Part shown: positions 1-6,301 of the stretch, piece after piece
How positions within the stretch are numbered: the stretch's first letter is position 1
Layout of the letters: every line of letters begins with the position of its first letter
Assembly: GCA_031264895.1 (NCBI GenBank)
Contig: JAISDI010000188.1
Span: forward strand, 1 to 9,412
From: Endomicrobium sp.
GTDB lineage: Bacteria; Elusimicrobiota; Endomicrobiia; Endomicrobiales; Endomicrobiaceae
Length of the DNA: 9,412 bases
Direction: 5' to 3'
Notes under the pieces: model-generated
What the model saw: the letters and a program-made list of their open reading frames with translations, nothing else
Told to the model about the DNA's origin: nothing
The model's database searches: none
Translations under genes and position numbers: made by a program

Positions 1-2
1 AC

Positions 3-869
3 AATGTTTTTGAACTTTACTCGTTGAAATTTAAGACCAACCTTGAATTGATGTTACAGCAAAAAACTTCCAGATTGGAAACTACCATTACTACCGAGAC
101 CGGTTTAGTCGGGAAGGCTGCCGTCGCAGCTAACCAAGTTGATCCGGTTGAAGCTCAGGAAGTTACTTCCAGCAAGCAGGATACTCCCATACTTGGCGCT
201 ACTTATCATAAAAGATGGTATGTGCCTAAATCTGAAGATTGGGGCGACCTTGTCGATTCTTTTGACAAGATTCGTTCAGGCGTGGAAATCGGCGGGCCTT
301 TGCTTGAAAGCGCTCGTATGGCTTTGAGACGTTTTAAAGATAAGGCTATTCTTAACGGATTTTACGGCGTTAACAGAGTCGGCGAAAACGGCGACCAGAC
401 CGTTACGTTTAAACCCGGCAATATTATTGCCGACGCTTCAACCGGTTTGACGCTGGCTAAGTTGATGACTATACGCGAAAGACTCATTAACAGCGATTTT
501 GAACCCGGCGAAGATAAGATAACCGTTGTTGTTTCCGGACGAGAAAGTTCTGCATTGCTCGACGATATTAAATATACGTCAAGCGATTTCGGGCATCCGG
601 TTCTTGATAACGGCAAACTTAAATCTTTTATGGGATTTGATTTTGTTGAAATGTCTGAGAAGCGGTTTCAGTATGCGAATGCCGACACTTTGAGGCAGAT
701 TCCCGTGTATACTAAGAAAGCTTTGGCTTTGGGTATTTGGGCTGACATTGAAGGCTGGATAGAGAAGCGCGTTGATAAAAAGGGTAATCCTCAGATTTAT
801 GCGAAAGGCACTTGGGGAGCTACCAGACTTGATGAAGAGCAGTGCTTTATTATTAACTGCAAAGTTTGA
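3..869 (+). CDS. Phage major capsid protein (5' end cut by the window)
   Basis: This is the shell-forming major capsid protein of a short-tailed phage or prophage. The reading frame is already open at base 3, giving NVFELYSLKFKTNLEL and then MLQQKTSRL, which is the usual N-terminal helix of this family (hydrophobic positions, then LxQQxxSRL). A TTG at base 24 has no SD before it and would remove that helix, so I treat the gene as truncated, with perhaps 5-10 residues missing. Family landmarks follow in order, counting from base 3. QDTP at about residue 59 precedes a basic stretch (YHKRW). WGDLVDSFDKIRSG at about residue 80 matches the conserved W-x-D-L-[IV]-D-x-x-D-K-[IL]-R block. The C-terminus, WGATRLDEEQCFIINC, matches the typical ATRxxEExxxxIxC ending. 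The length of about 290-300 residues is usual. Portal and scaffold genes are expected just upstream. Family assignment is from remembered patterns, not a search. Confidence 0.85.
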   Translation, partial: NVFELYSLKFKTNLELMLQQKTSRLETTITTETGLVGKAAVAANQVDPVEAQEVTSSKQDTPILGATYHKRWYVPKSEDWGDLVDSFDKIRSGVEIGGPLLESARMALRRFKDKAILNGFYGVNRVGENGDQTVTFKPGNIIADASTGLTLAKLMTIRERLINSDFEPGEDKITVVVSGRESSALLDDIKYTSSDFGHPVLDNGKLKSFMGFDFVEMSEKRFQYANADTLRQIPVYTKKALALGIWADIEGWIEKRVDKKGNPQIYAKGTWGATRLDEEQCFIINCKV

Positions 870-876
870 TAACGGC

Positions 877-1010
877 AAAGACACGACTAACAACGACCAC
901 CCCGTCAGATACTTCGTATCTGCCACTCCTCCACATGAGGGGAATTACGACACGGCAGCCGCGTTACGCGGGATATTTTAGAAAGGCAAAGGCTGACGGG
1001 ATATAGTCGT
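877..1010. repeat. Palindrome-rich dispersed-repeat-like element between capsid and decoration genes
   Basis: This fills most of the 179-base gap after the capsid gene and has no credible reading frame. It has nested inverted repeats. An outer pair is acgacta (883-889) and tagtcgt (1004-1010). Inside it is cccgtcag (901-908) and ctgacggg (993-1000). Within these lie three local hairpins: cagatac/gtatctg (906-912 and 916-922), ctcctc/gagggg with one G-T pair (926-931 and 937-942), and ccgcg/cgcgg (959-963 and 967-971). The leader aaagacacgac (877-887) recurs at 6302-6312 in another gap of this window. The 'cctcc...gagggg-aatt' hairpin resembles small palindromic repeats dispersed through many bacterial chromosomes. 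The likely reading is a MITE or REP-like unit; a structured untranslated RNA region is the alternative. No transposase is present. Confidence 0.6.
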
Positions 1011-1020
1011 TTTAATATGC

Positions 1021-1035
1021 GCCGGCTCAGCCGGC
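1021..1035 (+). promoter_or_regulatory. Perfect 6-bp hairpin abutting the decoration-gene SD
   Basis: gccggc (1021-1026), a three-base loop tca, then gccggc (1030-1035) form an all-G/C stem. The SD aaggag (1036-1041) begins at the very next base, with 7 bases to the ATG at 1049. There is no T-run after the stem, so a terminator is unlikely. In the transcript it could mark a processed 5' end or modulate ribosome access. The role is inferred only. Confidence 0.4.
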
Positions 1036-1048
1036 AAGGAGAGTTTTT

Positions 1049-1471
1049 ATGGCAGAGACTAAAAGCGTTGAGATGGAAAAATTGGGAAAGGGGTATATTG
1101 ATAATGAAAATATGATTGGCGCGAGAGTTAAAGCGTTCAGGGCGACTGTTGAGCTTAAAGCTCAGGCGGTTGGCGATACTGTTTTGCTTACTAAAGTCCC
1201 TAAAGGGCATGCGTTTGCTTATGGTATTGAGCAGTCTTCAGTGTCGCTTGGCTCAGCGACGATTTCGGTCGGCACTAAAGACAATCCCGCAAAGTATGCT
1301 GCGGCTCATACTTTGACAGTACAGACGCCGGTTGTGTTTGCTGCGCCTGCGCCGGCTAATACAAGAATAATCGTTGACGCAGAAGAGGAAATATTGCTGA
1401 CAGTTGCCGCTGCTGCGGCTCCGGCTTCCGGAATGCTGGCTATTGATTTGTTTTTTACGTCGGCACAGTGA
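1049..1471 (+). CDS. Capsid decoration/head-associated structural protein (140 aa)
   Basis: This is a small beta-rich protein directly downstream of the capsid gene, the standard place for decoration (cement) or head-associated proteins in podovirus-type genomes. The ATG at 1049 has a strong SD (aaggag, 7-base spacing). After a charged N-terminus (residues 1-25) come alternating hydrophobic strands with turns: VGDTVLLTKVPKGHAFAYGI (41-60), then SVSLGSATISVGT (64-76). An Ala-rich block, VAAAAAPASG (119-128), precedes IDLFFT near the end. The order 'GD-x-x-x-L-x-K-[LV]-P-x-G ... LG-x-A-T-[IL]-x-[VL]-G-T ... EEE-I ... PASG-x-L-x-I-D-L-F-[YF]-T' matches an uncharacterised structural family that commonly follows this type of capsid protein. 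There is no signal peptide or membrane segment. It could be a head fibre or other minor head protein. Confidence 0.6.
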   Translation: MAETKSVEMEKLGKGYIDNENMIGARVKAFRATVELKAQAVGDTVLLTKVPKGHAFAYGIEQSSVSLGSATISVGTKDNPAKYAAAHTLTVQTPVVFAAPAPANTRIIVDAEEEILLTVAAAAAPASGMLAIDLFFTSAQ

Positions 1472-1510
1472 TTTTGATATAGGAGAGTCTGGCTAGAGTT
1501 TTCTATCTTA

Positions 1511-1554
1511 GCCCATGCGTGTAAACATGTAAAAAAACGTTTACATGCGTGGGC
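1511..1554 (+). promoter_or_regulatory. Long 16-bp RNA hairpin ahead of the tail nozzle gene
   Basis: The arms gcccatgcgtgtaaac (1511-1526) and gtttacatgcgtgggc (1539-1554) pair over all 16 positions as RNA, with two G-U pairs, around a 12-base A-rich loop. The inner seven base pairs (tgtaaac/gtttaca) are perfect. The block catgcgtg also occurs as a direct repeat, once in each arm. It lies in the 105-base gap after the decoration gene. A T10 run starts only 14 bases after the stem, with the SD in between, so this is not a textbook intrinsic terminator. It may attenuate late transcription, stabilise the downstream message or act as a processing site. Confidence 0.55.
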
Positions 1555-1562
1555 GAAAGCTC

Positions 1563-1579
1563 AAGGAGTTTTTTTTTTG
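1563..1579 (+). promoter_or_regulatory. SD, T10 tract and TTG start of the nozzle gene
   Basis: The SD aaggag (1563-1568) is followed by ten consecutive T residues (1569-1578). The last two of these, with g1579, form the TTG start codon, giving an 8-base spacing. No ATG or GTG near here is in frame: the ATGs at 1515, 1527 and 1545 are all out of frame. This decides the start. Loss or gain of a T in the run would change the SD-to-start distance without changing the protein. Confidence 0.65.
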
Positions 1580-4500
1580 AAAGTTAAACCTATTTTAACT
1601 AATTTTAACGGCGGGGAATGGTCTCCGCTTTTGCGCGGGCGCGTGGATTTGGAAAAGTTTCCGAATTCTTGCATTGAGATGACTAACGGGTTTCCTACCG
1701 TTTATGGTACTTTCCAGAAGCGCGGCGGATTTCATTTTATTGAAGAAGCCGATAGTTATGACAGGGATGGAGAATTTTATCCTAAAACCGTTATCGTTGA
1801 ATTTAAAGCCGGTAACGGTAAAAATTATATAATTGAATTCGGCGACTTAAAGATTAGAATATTTTCCGGCCGGCGCCTTTTAACAAAATTTGACGAAACT
1901 TCTACAGCCGGATTTGTTCCTATTGAATTTGTTACTGATTACCCTATTTATGATGTATCTCAGAATATCGCATTCCCGCAAGGTTTATTTTTTAACGGCA
2001 AAAAAAATATTAAAACGTGTCAGTCCGCCGACACAATGTATATCATGCACGCTTCCGGATTACTCAAGATGTGGAAACTTTCCCATTTTTCCGAAACTGA
2101 TTGGCGGCTCGACGAAGTACATTTTGAAAATCCGCCTTTTGATAAGGTTAATGTAGACGAAAATCGTATTTTGTCTTGTTTGGGAGATACTTATAGCGTC
2201 GGCAGTTCTGTTTTGATGTCTTCCGTTAATGAGTTCCCTGAAACGGTAATGCCTTATGATTTGGAGTATACCCCTCTCAGCGACAGAGAAATGCGCATTG
2301 AATGGGCTATATATTCCGCCGCCGGCACAGAAGTCGCAGACTTTGCCGGCAAAGGCTCGCAACTAAACATTGAAAGAGTCATTTCGACACTTCATGACGG
2401 TATACCCAATCTTTTTATAACCAGAGAAGGATCCAATATCATTATTAAAGACGCAAGCATTACAAGACAAGGTGTAAGAGTTCAGCTATATATTTATTAC
2501 TGGCGCAGGGTGCCAGGCGAAGATGTTCCATTTTACCAAACGACTAATAGATATTTTACTAACGTTGAAACAGTTGATTTTTTTAAGAACATTGACGTTG
2601 GAAGACGTATTAAATTGAATTTAATTGATTCCAATACTCTTTTTTGGGAACCAAATAAAAATATAAACCAGATAGGACTCATTAGAAAATCCGGAAATAA
2701 TTATTATATCAGTAAAAATACCGGTAATACGGGTACAGTAAAACCAACTCATACTATCGGTTCCGTTTCTGACGGCACTATATATTGGGATTATCTTCAC
2801 AGCGGTTACGGAAGCGGGTACATAGTATCATATTTAAGCCCAAGCGCCGTTAAGATTTTAGTTGAAAGCACTTTGCCGCCCACTATTTCTACTTATTTGT
2901 GGCAGTGGTCGCTTATTGAAGGACAAGGGCATAGCGCCCCCGTGCCTCAATATCCCGTAGACGCCGCTTTTCATAAAGGCAGACTTGCTTTATTAGTCAA
3001 TACTTCAAAAGGCCCTGCTGTCGCGTTATCTATGTCCGACGATTATGAAAATTTTTCAGATAAATCTTATGGCGAAATTACAGCTGATTGCGGTATCGTC
3101 GCTTATGTACCGGGCGGCAGAAGAAATGAAAATAATCGCGGAAGTTGGATTTTGTCGGAAGGTGATTTGATCATTGCTACCGAAGGCGATATTTTCCGGT
3201 TTACCGAAATTACAAAAAATCAAGTTTTATCGCCTACAAATTGCATGTTTATACCTGTAAGCGATATGGGCGCAAATCAAATAAGACCTTTAAATGTTAA
3301 TGGCAGTATTATTTTTTTAGACGTTAAAGGCAGATGTTTATATGAATTGGTCGTCAATAATGAAAATGTACTTATACCTATATCCGAAATTTCGCAGCTC
3401 GCAAATCATTTGTTTGAGTCTCCGATTGTAGATATAGCTTATCAGCGATATCCTGACACAATAATTTGGCTTATAAATAAAAACGGTAATTTGATCGGAT
3501 GCAGTTTTAATAAGCAGCAGCAAGTTGTAGGATTTTTTAAATGTTTAACTAAAGGTTCAATCGGATGTATAGCGGTAACCGACAGCCCCGATAACTTAAC
3601 GGCCGAACTTTATGCGGTTATTTGTAGAAGTTTTTCCGACTTACAATATTGTTCTATAGAATATTTGGAAAACGGTTTGCCTCTTAGTATACCCGCCGAA
3701 ATACTAAATATTGACGATGAAGACGAAAAAGAAAAAGCTATTGCGGAATATAAATTGAAAAATGCGTTTTATTTGGACGGGTTTAGCAATTCCGATTTAA
3801 CAGGTAAAAATTATATGCGGTTTTTTGCCGACAATCCGGAAGGGTACCCTTTTAAAGTAACCGATGAAAGTACTATAGCATCAAGTCAAAATTTTGATAA
3901 TGCTTTTTGTATTCATAATGAAAACTATAGATGGCGTGGCATGTTGGGCAATAACAGTCAATATTTTGCGGCGCGCATTTCAATACCAATCGGTAGTTTC
4001 GCGATAAGGCAATTAATATTGGACTTTAAAGCAGCCTCTAACTATAATTTTATGCGCACTTATGAGCTTTTTTTGCCATCCGGTGTTAAAGTTGGTTCTA
4101 CCAGTTTCGGCACTGTGCCTTTTGGAAAACACATATTGAATATTAATATTTTCTATATCAGTATGCCAACTCTTATACTAAAATGCTCTGAGCCTTTTTA
4201 CCCTATGCCCGGAATTCAGATTGGTCCGCAGGCGCCTAGCACTATTGAGGTCTATGCGCCGGATATATACGTAGAGGCAAATGCTCTTTACAGAATCAAT
4301 TATCTCCCTTTTCTTGACGGGCAAAAAGTTACCGTTGTTGATAACGGGAAAATTTCCGAACATGTTTTTAATGCCGATTCTCCTTTTCCTGCTACGGGGA
4401 CGCCCGACGATTTTAACCATGATATCGTCTTCGGGACTCCTTACAAGGCGGTTCTTAAACCTAATGCGCTTGAGGTTGGCGCCAGTATGGGTACTGCTCA

Positions 4501-4771
4501 GGGGAAACCTCAGCGTATCAATAAAGTTGTTGCACGCGTATATGATACCGCAGAACTAAAGTATGGGCAGGATGAAAAACGTATGTTTGAGGCGAAACTG
4601 GAAAAGAATCCGGACGGTACGATTAAGCTTAATACTGTTGATTACGATTGCGAAGGGTGGGACGGGAATTATGATAAGACCGGAGCTAAGATGGCTTTTG
4701 TTTCCGAGAAGCCGCTGCCTTTGAATATTCAGGCTTTGATGGTTGATGTGGAGACATATGATACAGATTAA
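1577..4771 (+). CDS. Tail nozzle / tail tubular protein B-type structural protein (1064 aa)
   Basis: This is the large tail-tube protein of short-tailed phages, the positional and functional analogue of T7 gp12, expected to form the tip of the tail through which DNA leaves. The N-terminus has the family signature LTNFNGGEWSPLLRGRVDLE (residues 8-27; F-x-x-GE-x-SP-x-L-x-x-R-x-D-L), then TFQKRGG, like the 'RRPGT' site of relatives. From about residue 466 come HKGRLALL, LSMSDDYENF, LSPTNC (about 552), the IIFLDVKGRCLYEL block (about 575), and YP-x-x-I-[IL]-W with NKQQQVVGF (about 620-650), consistent with the beta-propeller-like core. Near the C-terminus, GTAQGKPQRI (about 972-981) and PLNIQALMVDVE close the family pattern. 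Residues about 372-408 (YYISKNTGNTGTVKPTH, then SDGTIYW) match a small accessory repeat common in tail proteins. The middle is much more A+T-rich than both ends. The last 14 bases overlap the next gene. Confidence 0.7.
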   Translation: MKVKPILTNFNGGEWSPLLRGRVDLEKFPNSCIEMTNGFPTVYGTFQKRGGFHFIEEADSYDRDGEFYPKTVIVEFKAGNGKNYIIEFGDLKIRIFSGRRLLTKFDETSTAGFVPIEFVTDYPIYDVSQNIAFPQGLFFNGKKNIKTCQSADTMYIMHASGLLKMWKLSHFSETDWRLDEVHFENPPFDKVNVDENRILSCLGDTYSVGSSVLMSSVNEFPETVMPYDLEYTPLSDREMRIEWAIYSAAGTEVADFAGKGSQLNIERVISTLHDGIPNLFITREGSNIIIKDASITRQGVRVQLYIYYWRRVPGEDVPFYQTTNRYFTNVETVDFFKNIDVGRRIKLNLIDSNTLFWEPNKNINQIGLIRKSGNNYYISKNTGNTGTVKPTHTIGSVSDGTIYWDYLHSGYGSGYIVSYLSPSAVKILVESTLPPTISTYLWQWSLIEGQGHSAPVPQYPVDAAFHKGRLALLVNTSKGPAVALSMSDDYENFSDKSYGEITADCGIVAYVPGGRRNENNRGSWILSEGDLIIATEGDIFRFTEITKNQVLSPTNCMFIPVSDMGANQIRPLNVNGSIIFLDVKGRCLYELVVNNENVLIPISEISQLANHLFESPIVDIAYQRYPDTIIWLINKNGNLIGCSFNKQQQVVGFFKCLTKGSIGCIAVTDSPDNLTAELYAVICRSFSDLQYCSIEYLENGLPLSIPAEILNIDDEDEKEKAIAEYKLKNAFYLDGFSNSDLTGKNYMRFFADNPEGYPFKVTDESTIASSQNFDNAFCIHNENYRWRGMLGNNSQYFAARISIPIGSFAIRQLILDFKAASNYNFMRTYELFLPSGVKVGSTSFGTVPFGKHILNINIFYISMPTLILKCSEPFYPMPGIQIGPQAPSTIEVYAPDIYVEANALYRINYLPFLDGQKVTVVDNGKISEHVFNADSPFPATGTPDDFNHDIVFGTPYKAVLKPNALEVGASMGTAQGKPQRINKVVARVYDTAELKYGQDEKRMFEAKLEKNPDGTIKLNTVDYDCEGWDGNYDKTGAKMAFVSEKPLPLNIQALMVDVETYDTD
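4750..4760 (+). promoter_or_regulatory. SD that fixes the gp13-like start
   Basis: ggag (4750-4753) lies 4 bases before the ATG at 4758. The earlier in-frame candidates, TTG 4743 and ATG 4746, would place this SD inside the coding region and lack one of their own. The site lies within the end of the nozzle gene, so translation is probably coupled. Confidence 0.5.
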
Positions 4772-5201
4772 AAAGCTGGAATTTGCGGATACGTTTTTGA
4801 TTGAACGGCAGGCTCAGCAGGACGAGAATGTCAATGCTAATATTATTAAATTTTGTATCAATAACGGCGACGGGGTTGCTATTGCTAAGGACGGGAAAAT
4901 TTTGGCTTGCGTGTGGTGGCATTGCGCTTGGGCAAATATGTTAAGCGTCAGCGCGTTGATTTCCGCGTCCGCCGGAAAAGATATGTTTGCGCTTGTGAAA
5001 GTTTTGAAAAAAATGGTTTCCGCCAGAAAAGAAGACAGACTTGAATGTATAGTTAAAAACAGTTTTAAAAACGCGCATAAGCTGATGAGAATATTGGGGT
5101 TTACGGTCGAGGGTATTATGCGTAAGTATATCGACGGAAAAAATTACGCGCTTTATGCGAAAGTTTCAGACGACAACGACGAAGATTTTATGAATTTTTA
5201 A
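4758..5201 (+). CDS. GNAT-fold phage protein, T7 gp13-like (147 aa)
   Basis: It resembles the gp13 family of T7-like phages, a degenerate N-acetyltransferase fold encoded between the nozzle and internal-core genes and thought to help virion assembly. The sequence runs IQIKKLEFADTFLI (2-15), then DGVAIAKDGKILACVWWHC (38-56, the beta hairpin where GNATs hold the 'G-x-x-x-G' turn), LISASAGKDMFALVKVLKK (67-85), LECIVKNSFKNAHKLMRILG (95-114) and FTVEG-x-x-RKY (115-124). The 'N-x-x-A-x-x-L-[ML]-x-x-[IL]-GF-x-x-EG' ending is the most recognisable part and is also seen in true GNATs. The acetyl-CoA loop R/Q-x-x-G-x-[GA] is not visible, so catalysis is doubtful. I chose the ATG at 4758 for its SD; it overlaps the nozzle gene by 14 bases. 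The C-terminal tail is acidic (DDNDEDF). Confidence 0.65.
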   Translation: MIQIKKLEFADTFLIERQAQQDENVNANIIKFCINNGDGVAIAKDGKILACVWWHCAWANMLSVSALISASAGKDMFALVKVLKKMVSARKEDRLECIVKNSFKNAHKLMRILGFTVEGIMRKYIDGKNYALYAKVSDDNDEDFMNF

Positions 5202-5217
5202 GGAGTTAAAAAAAATG
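5200..5217 (+). promoter_or_regulatory. SD overlapping the gp13-like stop codon
   Basis: aaggag (5200-5205) uses two bases of the preceding TAA (5199-5201). The ATG at 5215 follows after 9 bases, in an A-rich spacer whose A8 run ends in the start codon itself. The overlap supports co-translation of the two genes. Confidence 0.6.
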
Positions 5218-5733
5218 GCGCAGGCTATTCCGGTTATTATTGCGGTTGTGGCGGCAGTTGCAGACTCCGCCGATAAGGCGCGGCAGCTTGACGCTGAGGC
5301 TAAAGCGCAGGAGTATAACGCTAAAGCTAATCAGATAAATGCCGAAAACGCATACAAAGAAGGTAATGCCGCCGAAGACGCTTTGCGTTCACAGACGGCT
5401 CAATATATCGGCAATCAGCGCGCTACTTTGGCGCAGGCAGGACTTGCGGGCAGTCCTACAGCTTTTAGTCTGCTTGCTAAAAGTACTGCCGAAGCTGAGC
5501 TTGACGCGCTTAATACCCGCTTTTCTTATTCTACGCAGGCGTTGAATTTTTTGAATCAGTCTAAACTTAATAAGTTTGCGGCCAAAACTGCCAAGCAGGG
5601 AAGAAAAAATATTTTCTTTACCGGTATTGCTAAAGCCGGAGCGGCCGGGTATAACGCTTATCAGAATTCTTCTTATAACAGTAAAAGCAATGCTGCGCAA
5701 GATTTATCAACGCGCAAAAAGTGGGAGTACTAA
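5215..5733 (+). CDS. Internal virion protein, T7 gp14-like (172 aa)
   Basis: It is likely one of the internal core proteins that are ejected first and form the outer-membrane part of the DNA channel (the gp14 role). The start is a hydrophobic Ala/Val/Ile stretch, AIPVIIAVVAAVA (4-16), which could enter a membrane. A long Ala/Gln/Asn/Glu-rich helix follows (about 20-62). The family hallmark GNQRATLAQAGLAGSPT (66-82; 'G-x-x-RA-x-x-A-x-[SA]-G-x-x-GS') comes next, with EAELDALNTRF after it. A basic Gly/Ala-rich tail with a second mildly hydrophobic patch (FFTGIAKAGAAGYNAY) ends the protein. Length and composition are usual for the group. It lies between the gp13-like and adaptor genes. The hydrophobic start is not a typical cleaved signal peptide because no basic n-region precedes it. 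Recognition is by pattern only. Confidence 0.7.
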   Translation: MAQAIPVIIAVVAAVADSADKARQLDAEAKAQEYNAKANQINAENAYKEGNAAEDALRSQTAQYIGNQRATLAQAGLAGSPTAFSLLAKSTAEAELDALNTRFSYSTQALNFLNQSKLNKFAAKTAKQGRKNIFFTGIAKAGAAGYNAYQNSSYNSKSNAAQDLSTRKKWEY

Positions 5734-5738
5734 TAATG
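5723..5738 (+). promoter_or_regulatory. SD that fixes the adaptor start
   Basis: gggag (5723-5727) sits 8 bases before the ATG at 5736. An upstream GTG at 5721 overlaps this SD and has none of its own, so the ATG is preferred. The preceding TAA ends at 5733, leaving a 2-base gap. Confidence 0.6.
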
Positions 5739-6293
5739 GTTTATACAAAACTTCAAATAATTAATATGGCTTTGACGTATTTGGGCAATAAAAACATAGA
5801 ACTGCTTACTGAAGATAATCCCGCGGCAAATGCCGTGAAATTTATTTATGATACCACGAAAGCTGTTGAGCTTGGATCTTACAGGTGGAGTTTTGCCGTT
5901 AAGCGCGTAGTTTTAACGGCTGAACTTATTGCGCCGCTTTTTGGGTTTGATTTTAAGTATAAAGTTCCGGCGGATTTTTTGAAGCTTGAGGAAATTGTCG
6001 AAGCTCCTTATTATGAGTGTGAAGGCGGGTTTTTGCTCACTAATTCAGGCAATAAAATAAAAATTAAGTATACGGCTAATGTTGCCGAAGCGGAGTTTAC
6101 CGACTTGTTTGCCGATGTGCTGGCTTATAAGCTTGCCATTAAGGCTTGTGAAAAAACTGCTCAGTCGAGTAAAAAGAAGGCTGATTTGTATAGTGAATAT
6201 AATGTGCATATCAATAATGCGAAAAAACAGAATGCTTTGCAGTTGGCGGCTAGACAGCTTAGGGAAAGCGAATTTGTAGACGCGCGGTATTAA
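5736..6293 (+). CDS. Tail tubular protein A / head-to-tail adaptor, T7 gp11-like (185 aa)
   Basis: This forms the ring attached beneath the portal that joins the tail to the head. It matches the gp11 family along most of its length. TKLQIINMALTYLG (4-17) is the usual 'T-x-x-x-I-x-N-x-AL-x-x-LG' opening. EDNPAANAVKFIYD (26-39) precedes LGSYRWSFAVKRVVL (46-60), equivalent to the 'HPW-x-FA-x-[KR]-R' block. APLFGFDFKYKVPADFLKL (66-84) matches 'P-x-FG-[WF]-x-x-x-[YF]-x-[LV]-P-x-D-x-L'. IKIKYTANV (108-116), the FADVLAYKLAIKACEKTAQS block (125-144) and the SEFVDARY end (178-185) complete it. The length is typical. Unlike T7, where this gene precedes the nozzle gene, here it follows the gp14-like gene. 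Confidence 0.82.
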   Translation: MVYTKLQIINMALTYLGNKNIELLTEDNPAANAVKFIYDTTKAVELGSYRWSFAVKRVVLTAELIAPLFGFDFKYKVPADFLKLEEIVEAPYYECEGGFLLTNSGNKIKIKYTANVAEAEFTDLFADVLAYKLAIKACEKTAQSSKKKADLYSEYNVHINNAKKQNALQLAARQLRESEFVDARY

Positions 6294-6301
6294 CGAAAGA
6301 T

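Noticed and set aside
24..26. TTG as the start of the capsid gene
   Set aside because: No SD precedes it, and the frame stays open to base 3 with residues that fit the family's N-terminal helix; the gene is more likely cut by the window edge.
870..1048. A small gene in the capsid-decoration gap
   Set aside because: The only + strand frame here overlaps the capsid and decoration regions out of frame; the gap is dominated by palindromes.
579..1210. Minus-strand open frames across the capsid end, the gap and the decoration gene
   Set aside because: They are antisense to two recognised genes, their translations look random (Ser/Leu/Phe/Arg-rich), and no SD or operon context supports them.
1475..1510. 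A sigma-70 promoter (ttgata ... tatctt) before the nozzle gene
   Set aside because: The two boxes are separated by about 24 bases, too far for a normal promoter.
5168..5190. acgacaacgac sequence as another repeat copy
   Set aside because: It encodes the acidic DDNDEDF tail of the gp13-like protein in frame, and the similarity is low-complexity.
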